DNA from: Cyclobacteriaceae bacterium | GTDB taxonomy: Bacteria; Bacteroidota; Bacteroidia; Cytophagales; Cyclobacteriaceae | Assembly (NCBI GenBank): GCA_021648745.1 | Contig: JAKISE010000100.1 | Span: forward strand, 1 to 10,991 | Length of the DNA stretch: 10,991 nt | Reading direction: 5' to 3' | In this document: positions 5,429 to 10,991 of the stretch, piece by piece | How the letters are laid out: each line of letters starts with the position of its first letter | Numbering within the stretch: position 1 is the stretch's first letter | Translations under genes and position numbers: made by a program | Notes under the pieces: generated by a model | Databases searched by the model: none | The model's input: only the letters and a program-made list of their open reading frames with translations | What the model was told of the DNA's origin: nothing

Positions 5429-7813
5429 TTATTCTCCATAAGGCACCCAAATATTCTTAATCTCAGTAGCGTGTCTTAAAAAGTCTTGTGCAATAACATG
5501 TTTGGGATTAAACCAATCTCGGTTTTTGCCGAAATTCACCCAAGTACGTTTCATATTTTCAGCGGCTGCATTTTGCACCAATGAGCTCCCTTCTTTTGAG
5601 CCAAAGTACCAAAGTCCATCCACATCATCGTGGTTGGCAAGGGTCTTGGTTAACTCCTCTTTATCACCAGTAATAATATTTATTACTCCCCCTGGTACAT
5701 CAGAAGTTTCTAACACTTGGTATAAATCCGTGGCAGAAAGAGGAGCTGTTTCAGAAGGAATGGCTACCACTGTATTGCCCATCGCAATTAATGGAACTAC
5801 GGTGGAAACAAATCCGAGCAACGGAGCTTCATTCGGGCAAACGACACCCATTATACCAATTGGTTCTTTCATTGCCAATGTTACATTTCGGTGTGGTGTA
5901 GCATGCACACTACTATCGTATTTATCGGCATAGGCTGCATAGGTAAACAGACAATTAATGGAAGTTTCCACCTCTTGCATCGATTTTTTGGTAGATTGAT
6001 TTAAAGCAGCCGATAGTCTTTCTGCGAACTCAATTGCTCTCGCTTCTAAATTTTCGGCCATATAATAGATTATTTGCGCACGTGTATGTTCTGTTGTTCC
6101 AGCCCATTTGCTAGCAGAATGTGCTGCTTCTACTGCATTACGAATATCCTTTCTATTCCCTTCGCCTACTTCACCAATTATATTTCCTTTGGTATCTAAC
6201 ACATTTCTGTTATAGCCACCATCCGGTCGTTTTTGCTTACCGCCTACATAGAATTTAGCCGTTTTATCAAGCGAAGGGATTCCATTTTCACCACTCGGGA
6301 GTTTCTCAGCTAGTTTCTTAGTTTCAGGAGCTAATTTAAATTCATCTTCTACTTTCAACTTTACATATTCATAAAGCCCTTCCAATCCTCCTTCTCTTCC
6401 AAAACCAGATTCTCTGTAACCACCAAAACCAGAAGCTGCATCAAATACATTAGTGCAGTTAATCCAGATAGTTCCAGCTTTAACTTTAGGGGCAATGTCT
6501 AAGGCAAGGTTAATGTTCTCCGTCCATAAACTAGCTGCTAAGCCATAACGTGTATTGTTTGCTAGTTTTACAGCCTCCTCAGGAGTTCTAAAACTCATCG
6601 CAACCAACACTGGTCCAAATATTTCTTCTTGTGCAATAATGGAAGCTGGTGCTACATTGGTAAATAAGGTGGGAGGATAAAAACACCCTTCAGTTGGACA
6701 TTCCCATGAAGGCTGCCATAATTCCGAACCTTCATCAACCCCTTTTTGTACCAATTCTTCAATCGTTTTAAGCTGTACTGGATCAATAATAGCACCAATA
6801 TCAATGCCTTTGTCTAGTGCATTTCCAATCCGTAGCGATTCCATTCGATTACGAATTTTATCGTACAGCTTTTCAGCTATACTTTCTTGCACCAATAATC
6901 GAGAGCCTGCACAGCATACTTGCCCTTGGTTAAACCAAATGGCATCTACTACACCTTCTACAACGCTATCAAGGTCGGCATCTTCAAATACGATAAATGG
7001 AGATTTCCCTCCCAATTCTAATGATAATTTCTTTTCTGTTCCTGAAGCAGCCCTTCTAATAATTCTACCTACTTCAGTAGAGCCTGTAAAAGCAATTTTC
7101 TTAATGCCAGGGTGATCTACCATAGCAGCACCCGTTTTACCTTCACCTGTAATAATATTTACCACTCCAGCAGGCAAGCCGACTTTTTCACAAATTTCGG
7201 CAAATAGAATGGCTGTTAATGAAGTAAATTCAGCTGGTTTTAAAATAACGGTATTACCCATGGCTAAAGCAGGGGCAATTTTCCAACTCAGCATTAACAT
7301 CGGAAAGTTCCAAGGCACAATTTGCCCTACAACACCAATCTCTTTATAGTCAGGTAATTTTTCTTCCTGAATTTGTGCCCAACCTGCATGATGGTAAAAA
7401 TGACGGGCTACCAATGGAATATCAATGTCTCGGGTTTCACGAATTGGCTTTCCATTATCCAACGACTCTAATACCGCAAATAGCCTAGAGTGCTTTTGTA
7501 TTTGACGAGCAATGGCATATAGGTAACGTGCTCTACCATGGCCTCCCAATTTAACCCAGCCTTTTAAGGCCTTATCAGCTGCCTTAACAGCGTCATCTAC
7601 ATCTTCTTTATTAGAGACAGGAACGGACGCTAACTTTTCTTGCGAGCAAGGGTTAATGCTATCCATATATTTTTTAGACTTTGGAGCAACCCATTTACCA
7701 TTAATAAACTGCTTAAAATTAGGCTTATGGTCGTTTAACCACTGCATTGCCATGTCTTTAGATTCTGGAGCTGGTCCGTATTCCATTGATTCAAAAATTG
7801 AAGCTACACTCAT
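5429..7813 (-). CDS. ALDH16-type double-domain aldehyde dehydrogenase
   Basis: This 794-aa protein contains two aldehyde dehydrogenase units. The first (about residues 35-490) is complete: VPWNFP with N169, LKPAE with K192, FTGSTEVG, LELGGKSP with the general base E266, FNQGQVCCAGSR with nucleophile C300, and EEIFGPV with E397. The second (about 515-794) repeats the Rossmann-type half (KEPIGIMGVVCPNEAP, PLIAMGNTVVAI, GGVINIITGDKE, WYFGS). It lacks the cysteine-bearing catalytic motif and the E-L-G-G-K motif, replaced by WVNFGKNRDW. One active and one pseudo-domain is the hallmark of bacterial ALDH16. The enzyme should oxidise an aldehyde with NAD+. It starts 10 bp after deoC, whose product acetaldehyde is an obvious candidate substrate; that link is inference from context. 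No frameshift separates the halves, so the fusion is genuine. Confidence 0.92.
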   Translation of the reverse strand: MSVASIFESMEYGPAPESKDMAMQWLNDHKPNFKQFINGKWVAPKSKKYMDSINPCSQEKLASVPVSNKEDVDDAVKAADKALKGWVKLGGHGRARYLYAIARQIQKHSRLFAVLESLDNGKPIRETRDIDIPLVARHFYHHAGWAQIQEEKLPDYKEIGVVGQIVPWNFPMLMLSWKIAPALAMGNTVILKPAEFTSLTAILFAEICEKVGLPAGVVNIITGEGKTGAAMVDHPGIKKIAFTGSTEVGRIIRRAASGTEKKLSLELGGKSPFIVFEDADLDSVVEGVVDAIWFNQGQVCCAGSRLLVQESIAEKLYDKIRNRMESLRIGNALDKGIDIGAIIDPVQLKTIEELVQKGVDEGSELWQPSWECPTEGCFYPPTLFTNVAPASIIAQEEIFGPVLVAMSFRTPEEAVKLANNTRYGLAASLWTENINLALDIAPKVKAGTIWINCTNVFDAASGFGGYRESGFGREGGLEGLYEYVKLKVEDEFKLAPETKKLAEKLPSGENGIPSLDKTAKFYVGGKQKRPDGGYNRNVLDTKGNIIGEVGEGNRKDIRNAVEAAHSASKWAGTTEHTRAQIIYYMAENLEARAIEFAERLSAALNQSTKKSMQEVETSINCLFTYAAYADKYDSSVHATPHRNVTLAMKEPIGIMGVVCPNEAPLLGFVSTVVPLIAMGNTVVAIPSETAPLSATDLYQVLETSDVPGGVINIITGDKEELTKTLANHDDVDGLWYFGSKEGSSLVQNAAAENMKRTWVNFGKNRDWFNPKHVIAQDFLRHATEIKNIWVPYGE

Positions 7814-7823
7814 TATATTTTTA

Positions 7824-8795
7824 TTATGCTACTGGGTGTCTGTAACTAGCAGAATACCTTCCCGTAGTAAAATGTTCTAATTGTCTTTCTATATCGCCAA
7901 GTAAACTACTGGCACCAAACCTAAATAGTTGATTATTCAACCACTCATCGCCAAGTTCCTCTTTTATAAGGATGAGCCAAGTGATGGCATCTTTCGCTTT
8001 GCTAATACCTCCGGCAGGTTTAAACCCTACTTTAAATCCTGTTCTTTCGTAGTAATCACGAATAGCGCGAACCATTACTAGGCTTACAGGCAAGGTGGCA
8101 TTTACAGGTTCTTTACCTGTACTTGTTTTTATAAAATCAGCCCCAGCCATCATACAAACTTGGCTTGCCTTGGCTACATTGGTTAAGGTTGCCAATTCGC
8201 CTGTTGCTAAAATGGTTTTTAGGTGGGCATCTCCACAAGCTTCTCTAAAAGCTTTCACTTCGTTGTAAAGTGCTTCCCAATTACCTGTGAGCGCGTTGGC
8301 TCTACTTATAACAATATCAATTTCTTTTGCACCTGCAGCTACCGATGCCCTAATCTCTTCTATTTTTTGCTTACTAGTAATTTGTCCAGCAGGGAAACCC
8401 GTTGAAACCACTGCTACTGGAATACCACTTCCTTCTAATGTCTTTAATGCAGCAGGAATTAAGTTATGATACACACAAACAGCACCTGTAGTCAAAGGCT
8501 GGTCAAAATTTAGTGCTTGCAAAATATCAGCTCTAACTGGCTGGCGTGCTTTAGAACATAACCGAGCCACATTGCCATCGGTGTCATCACCTGCAAGCGT
8601 AGTTAAATCGATGCAAGTAACGGCTCTTAGTAACCAAGCCGCTTGCCATTCTTTTTTGACGGTACGCCTAGTGCCCATGGTCGCAGCTCGTCTTTCAACA
8701 GCACTCCTATTTATTTTTATTCTATTGATGAGGCTCATATCCAGTTCCGTACCTGAATTTCGTTGAATATGGCTTTTAGCAGAATCTTTTCCCAT
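7824..8795 (-). CDS. deoC: Deoxyribose-phosphate aldolase
   Basis: DeoC cleaves 2-deoxyribose 5-phosphate to acetaldehyde and glyceraldehyde 3-phosphate, using a lysine Schiff base in a TIM barrel. Family motifs run in order: CIDLTTLAGDDTDGNVARLC (residues 61-80), VAVVSTGFPAGQ, KEIDIVIS with D160, LKTILATGELATLTNV, GADFIKTSTGK with Schiff-base K223, and VGFKPAGGIS with the activating K259. At 323 aa it is longer than the roughly 250-260 aa E. coli type and resembles the longer class also found in animals, with an N-terminal extension of about 45 residues. It is the first gene of a two-gene minus-strand unit with the ALDH16-type dehydrogenase 10 bp downstream. A small dyad, GATTTC (8813-8818) and GAAATC (8831-8836), lies 17 bp upstream of the ATG and could be a weak operator candidate. 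No clear promoter box was found. Confidence 0.95.
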   Translation of the reverse strand: MGKDSAKSHIQRNSGTELDMSLINRIKINRSAVERRAATMGTRRTVKKEWQAAWLLRAVTCIDLTTLAGDDTDGNVARLCSKARQPVRADILQALNFDQPLTTGAVCVYHNLIPAALKTLEGSGIPVAVVSTGFPAGQITSKQKIEEIRASVAAGAKEIDIVISRANALTGNWEALYNEVKAFREACGDAHLKTILATGELATLTNVAKASQVCMMAGADFIKTSTGKEPVNATLPVSLVMVRAIRDYYERTGFKVGFKPAGGISKAKDAITWLILIKEELGDEWLNNQLFRFGASSLLGDIERQLEHFTTGRYSASYRHPVA

Positions 8796-8932
8796 AATTA
8801 TTTACCTAGCTCGATTTCTTAAAAAAAATTGAAATCAAGGATGTAAAAATAAGATAATATCCTTAGTTTGACTTACGAAGCTTCTCAAAAAGGGGAAATA
8901 TTGTCAATGGCTTGGTAGAGCCCTGAGATTAC

Positions 8933-8948
8933 AAGCCTTACGGCTTTT
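8933..8948. terminator. Short stem-loop in the gap downstream of the small secreted protein gene
   Basis: AAGCC-TTAC-GGCTT forms a 5-bp stem with a 4-nt loop, followed on the plus strand by TTAA. It lies in the 192-bp gap between deoC and the small secreted protein gene. The T-run is short and on the plus strand, while both flanking genes are on the minus strand, so a terminator role is doubtful. The rest of the gap shows no gene. Confidence 0.2.
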
Positions 8949-8987
8949 AATGACTTTCAAAATAGGCATAACTATAAAATAAGAAAG

Positions 8988-9344
8988 CTAATGAACAATT
9001 TCGCACTCCTTACAAAATTTACGCTTGCCGGGCTTTCGTTTTTTAGGCTTTCGTTTATGACCAAAATAGGAAGGGTCTGAGTATTGAGGCTTCTTCATTT
9101 CCTTCTCCATTTTTTTGTATTTTTTTACATTGGCAACCATTCGTTCTTTGTACTCTATTATTTTTTGATCGAAATAATCATCATAAGGGTGAACGAATTT
9201 GGAATAGCTATAGGATTTGCCCTTTACGTATTTTGCCGAAACTGTGACCGAAGTAGAAGAGGTAGATGACGAAATTTGTATACTATTTTGCGCAAATACA
9301 GACGAGCCAATAAACATAAGCAGTAATGTTAGTTTATATATCAT
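8988..9344 (-). CDS. Small secreted protein with basic C-terminus
   Basis: This 118-aa protein begins with a clear signal peptide (residues 1-18, hydrophobic core LTLLLMFIGSS, ending VFAQ), so the mature protein is exported. A Ser/Thr-rich stretch (ISSSTSSTSVTVSAKYV) is followed by a Tyr-rich segment, a Lys/Glu helical region (KERMVANVKKYKKMEKEMKK), and a strongly basic, proline-spaced tail that ends with CKECEIVH, containing a C-x-x-C. I do not recognise a family. The charge pattern suggests binding to a polyanion (cell-surface polysaccharide, nucleic acid) or a processed peptide, but this is speculation. It follows the nuclease gene with a strong terminator between, so it is probably transcribed separately. 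No close SD sequence precedes the ATG. Confidence 0.6.
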   Translation of the reverse strand: MIYKLTLLLMFIGSSVFAQNSIQISSSTSSTSVTVSAKYVKGKSYSYSKFVHPYDDYFDQKIIEYKERMVANVKKYKKMEKEMKKPQYSDPSYFGHKRKPKKRKPGKRKFCKECEIVH

Positions 9345-9365
9345 ACCCTTTTAACAAAAAAATTG

Positions 9366-9398
9366 CAAAAAAATTGCCCCATCAATTGACGGGGCAAT
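9366..9398 (-). terminator. Rho-independent terminator of the nuclease gene
   Basis: ATTGCCCC (9373-9380) and GGGGCAAT (9391-9398) form an 8-bp perfect stem with a 10-nt loop. On the minus strand it is followed directly by a run of T (complement of 9367-9373), with a second T-run slightly farther on. It lies about 50 bp downstream of the nuclease gene stop and before the next minus-strand gene, so it ends the nuclease transcript. Confidence 0.85.
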
Positions 9399-9449
9399 AA
9401 AAAATAACCAAAAAATTCTTTATTTCTAAAGAGGCTATTAAAGCCTATA

Positions 9450-9998
9450 TTATCTTCCTTCAGAATTCTCTCTAATTTGGATTCTGTCATATACCCAAGG
9501 AGCCATCGGCTCATCTTTAACCCAAAGTCCTGAGTTCTTGGTCTGGGCTACTTTTTGCAATTCCATCAAGTTTTCTTGACTTACAAAGAACCTATCAACC
9601 CAACCGAATCCTTCTTTAATCATCATTTCATTTATGCTTTTCCCATTTTTTGTGGTTACATAAACCAAACGATTTCCCCAGCGATCTTTACCACTGTATT
9701 CAACCAAAATATTTTTATCTGCAACAAGTTTTTTTAAGTAATTCAAAGATTCTTGGCCAAATTCTTGACCTAATTCAGGGGCATCAACCCCTTTAAGCCT
9801 TACAATAAAAGTGTCATCTTCAATGGTAGAAACCTTGAGAGTATTTCCATCAACAACTTCCAAAATTTGCTTTATAGTTGGCATGTTTGCTGCGTTAGCT
9901 GCTTTGGAAGAAAGCAATAGAGCAAAAATTAAAATAAGCACAATTAGTACAAATGCTATTGGGTGCTTTACGAGTGTTCCTACAGATTTCATTTTCAT
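9450..9998 (-). CDS. Membrane-anchored staphylococcal-nuclease-like (SNase) domain protein
   Basis: At 182 aa this has an N-terminal hydrophobic segment (residues 12-30) acting as signal anchor or uncleaved signal, then an SNase/OB-fold domain (about 42-172). It shows VVDGNTLKV, IVRLKGVDAPELGQE with R67, D72 and E75 (S. aureus R35, D40, E43), KDRWGNRLVYV, INEMMIKEGFGWV, and a final NSGLWV...PW-V-Y. SNases are Ca2+-dependent endonucleases, often extracellular in bacteria. Two active-site positions are unusual. The calcium-ligand Asp of the D-G-D-T motif is Asn (N52). Where the catalytic R87 of S. aureus follows G86 there is Asn (N109), with Arg one place later (R110). Activity may thus be altered or lost. 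A strong terminator lies downstream. A possible -7 box, one base from consensus (CAACTTTG on the minus strand, 10018-10025), lies 20 bp upstream. Confidence 0.85.
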   Translation of the reverse strand: MKMKSVGTLVKHPIAFVLIVLILIFALLLSSKAANAANMPTIKQILEVVDGNTLKVSTIEDDTFIVRLKGVDAPELGQEFGQESLNYLKKLVADKNILVEYSGKDRWGNRLVYVTTKNGKSINEMMIKEGFGWVDRFFVSQENLMELQKVAQTKNSGLWVKDEPMAPWVYDRIQIRENSEGR

Positions 9999-10017
9999 AT
10001 CTTTATATTGGGTAATA

Positions 10018-10025
10018 CAAAGTTG
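10018..10025 (-). promoter_or_regulatory. Possible -7 box for the SNase-like gene
   Basis: Read on the minus strand this is CAACTTTG, one mismatch from TAnnTTTG, 20 nt ahead of the ATG at 9998, a distance typical of short Bacteroidota leaders. No -33 element was found. Weak. Confidence 0.3.
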
Positions 10026-10116
10026 AGGAGTAGCCTATAAAAATAATACCCGCTTTTATACGTAGAAGACCTTAGTATCTTAGCTTAGGTTTGAGTTTAA
10101 CACACGGATAATTAGG

Positions 10117-10260
10117 GTCTGCTGAAAAACTATAGACTTTGCTAAATCAACGTTTATAGACGCTATGCAATTACTTTGGCATTTCTCTCTGTAAGCTTGG
10201 TGCAAGCAAAACTGATGGATTGGCCAAAAACCCCTACACTTTGAACTACCGATGGCCTTA
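10117..10260. mobile_element. Possible insertion-sequence end or transposon relic
   Basis: The segment begins GGGTCTGCTGAAAAAC, a form familiar from the outer ends of several bacterial insertion sequences. It contains a minus-strand frame open across roughly 45 codons without a start. No matching inverted end is present before the window's next gene, and no transposase motif can be read, so at most this is a solo end or a decayed fragment. The resemblance is from memory of IS ends, not from a search. Confidence 0.3.
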
Positions 10261-10386
10261 AATTAAATGCGTTAAAAATTTAAATTTGTGGAGGGTTAAA
10301 CCGTGATTATGCATTAAATATTTTCATAAATACAGTTCCATTTATCTGATTATCAAATAGATAACAATCACTCAGGCATAAAAATA

Positions 10387-10396
10387 TAGCGCAAGT
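10387..10396. repeat. Second copy of the REP-like palindrome core
   Basis: TAGCGCAAGT is identical to 3749-3758 within the REP-like palindrome. Only the left arm is kept here; the following bases (AACTGATAAA) do not restore the hairpin. It may be a decayed half copy, or a chance 10-nt match. Confidence 0.25.
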
Positions 10397-10450
10397 AACT
10401 GATAAACTCCACCCTAGAGCCGAAGAACCTCAATATAACTTAAGTGTGAT

Positions 10451-10478
10451 GAGATTCCTCACTCCGTTCAAATGACAG
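10451..10478. repeat. Possible copy of a dispersed GTCATTCCGA/GAGGAATC-type repeat
   Basis: Read on the minus strand, the segment begins CTGTCATTTGAACGGAGTGA and continues into GGAATCTC. It resembles the short intergenic repeat with core GTCATTCCGA...GAGGAATCT that recurs in many bacterial genomes, with a few bases changed in the middle. Recognition is from memory. Confidence 0.4.
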
Positions 10479-10517
10479 AATTACTTTTGATACAGTTCGT
10501 GTAATTACGACAACGGG

Positions 10518-10868
10518 TTATTTCCCGTGGGTACTCATAAAGGTAAAGTCCCCTTGCTGTCCATACGCATGACAACTGCCACAGAATTTACCCCATTTGG
10601 TGTCCATTCCAGTTCCGCTCATTTTATCAGAACCACTGTTACCCATAAACCATTTCCAATCACCAGTATCGGGGTTACTGCCCGTAGCAAGTTTCACCAT
10701 TACAGTAAATTCAGGTTTGTTTTGAGCTTCCCAAGCTCCTCTATTTTTAAAGGCTTCTTTAATTATAATGGTACCTTCTGGTAAAGGAAATTGTTGGTTT
10801 AAATAAGCTTCCGACCCAACTTCATTCACAAAAATATCTCGGTATGCCTTAACACCTCCATGCTTTTT
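10518..10868 (-). pseudogene. Cytochrome P460-like gene, 5'-truncated by a foldback element
   Basis: The fragment encodes about 116 residues of a cytochrome P460 domain protein: HGGVKAYRDIFVNEVGSEAY, FPLPEGTIIIKEAF, KPEFTVMVKLA, a PDTGDWKWFM stretch, and near the end the heme-attachment motif C-G-S-C-H (FCGSCHAYG). P460-type cytochromes are periplasmic c-type proteins handling hydroxylamine, nitric oxide or related redox chemistry. Homology can be read up to the His codon at 10860-10862. Upstream the frame runs about 12 codons into unrelated sequence and meets a stop at 10896-10898. The only in-frame start is GTG at 10829, inside the domain, which would give no signal peptide and so no export for heme attachment. 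The missing 5' part should lie beyond the inserted element, past the window edge. It could be intact only if a non-standard mechanism restored the frame. Confidence 0.75.
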
Positions 10869-10991
10869 AACCTGAGTTCGACCTAAGGAATACTGTCAGC
10901 TTTAAGTGAAAATTTCGTAAACAACTCAAATTTATGCAGGACTAACGAGTTAATTCAAAGAAATTTGAGGAAGTTTAGGGAAATTTCACTA
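10869..10991. mobile_element. Second foldback MITE-like element, incomplete at the window edge
   Basis: Arms at 10904-10933 and 10961-10991 pair over about 25 positions with small gaps: AGTGAAA, TTTC, TAAAC and the perfect 9-bp CTCAAATTT against AAATTTGAG. The 27-nt loop contains TAAC-GA-GTTA. The outer left part (CCTGAGTTCGACCTAAGG and on to 10903) has no partner in the window, so its inverted copy should lie to the right. Measured from the loop centre near 10947, the element should end around 11023, about 150 bp in all. Its left border coincides with the point where cytochrome P460 homology stops. The sequence differs from the element in the acylphosphatase gene. The exact ends and any target duplication cannot be seen. 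Confidence 0.65.

Larger units (their letters stand above)
9999..10517. other. 519-bp gene-free stretch with repeat debris
   Basis: No reading frame here has protein-like features of useful length. It contains, in order: the SNase promoter region; an IS-end-like segment starting GGGTCTGCTGAAAAAC (10117-10132); a plus-strand frame around 10215-10350 that is interrupted by two stops; a 10-nt repeat of the palindrome core seen at 3749-3758 (10387-10396); and a segment at 10451-10478 resembling a widespread dispersed repeat. The mixture looks like an accretion site for mobile and repetitive DNA, next to a decayed gene. Confidence 0.5.

Noticed and set aside
5502..5933. 143-aa plus-strand reading frame opposite the dehydrogenase gene
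   Set aside because: It lies wholly within the conserved second domain of the minus-strand gene and shows no protein-like features.
8905..8950. tRNA-like segment (TTGGTAGAGCC resembling a D-arm)
   Set aside because: No acceptor stem, anticodon arm or TTCGA-type T-arm can be fitted around it.
10215..10350. Plus-strand frame starting MDWPKTPTL
   Set aside because: It is interrupted by two stops and has no recognised motif; kept only as part of the repeat-debris description.
10513..10528. ACGGG/CCCGT stem-loop at the P460 stop
   Set aside because: Only 5 bp, no T-run, and it overlaps the last codons; likely chance.
1..10991. CRISPR array, prophage or complete insertion sequence
   Set aside because: No regularly spaced direct repeats, no phage genes and no transposase or integrase reading frame were seen on either strand.

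Overview
The window looks like a chromosomal segment of an A+T-rich Bacteroidota bacterium, most plausibly a Cytophagales-type lineage. The reasons are a TonB C-terminal-domain protein beside a carboxypeptidase-like regulatory-domain (DUF4480-type) protein, near absence of Shine-Dalgarno sequences, two good matches to the Bacteroidota -7 box TAnnTTTG lying just upstream of starts, and a fully bacterial gene set. The genus cannot be fixed from the sequence alone.

Left part, plus strand (1-3728): the 3' part of a TonB-like protein and a small exported protein, then a tight four-gene unit of an Lrp/AsnC regulator, a PyrR-like phosphoribosyltransferase, panB (first committed step of pantothenate/CoA synthesis) and an unrecognised 188-aa protein overlapping the panB end. 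A promoter with a dyad sits just ahead of the regulator.

Middle (3729-5428): an intergenic stretch with G+C-rich palindromes, then a minus-strand acylphosphatase gene that carries a 163-bp foldback (MITE-like) element with a 5-bp target duplication. Element plus duplication is exactly 56 codons and has no stop, so the reading frame survives. Next to it, on the plus strand, is an A+T-rich two-gene cassette: an unknown 153-aa protein and a HEPN-like protein with a TTG start, resembling a toxin-antitoxin or defence module.

Right-middle (5429-8795), minus strand: deoC (deoxyribose-phosphate aldolase) followed after 10 bp by a double-domain ALDH16-type aldehyde dehydrogenase. Together they suggest deoxyribose 5-phosphate cleavage with oxidation of the released acetaldehyde.

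Right part (8796-10991), minus strand: a small secreted basic protein, a membrane-anchored staphylococcal-nuclease-like protein with unusual active-site positions and a strong terminator, a 519-bp gene-free stretch with repeat-like and IS-end-like debris, and the 3' remnant of a cytochrome P460 gene. The remnant is cut at its 5' side by a second, different foldback element that runs out of the window.

The most notable signal is the pair of short foldback elements inserted in genes: one in frame, giving a readable enlarged protein (reminiscent of Rickettsia palindromic elements), the other gene-breaking.
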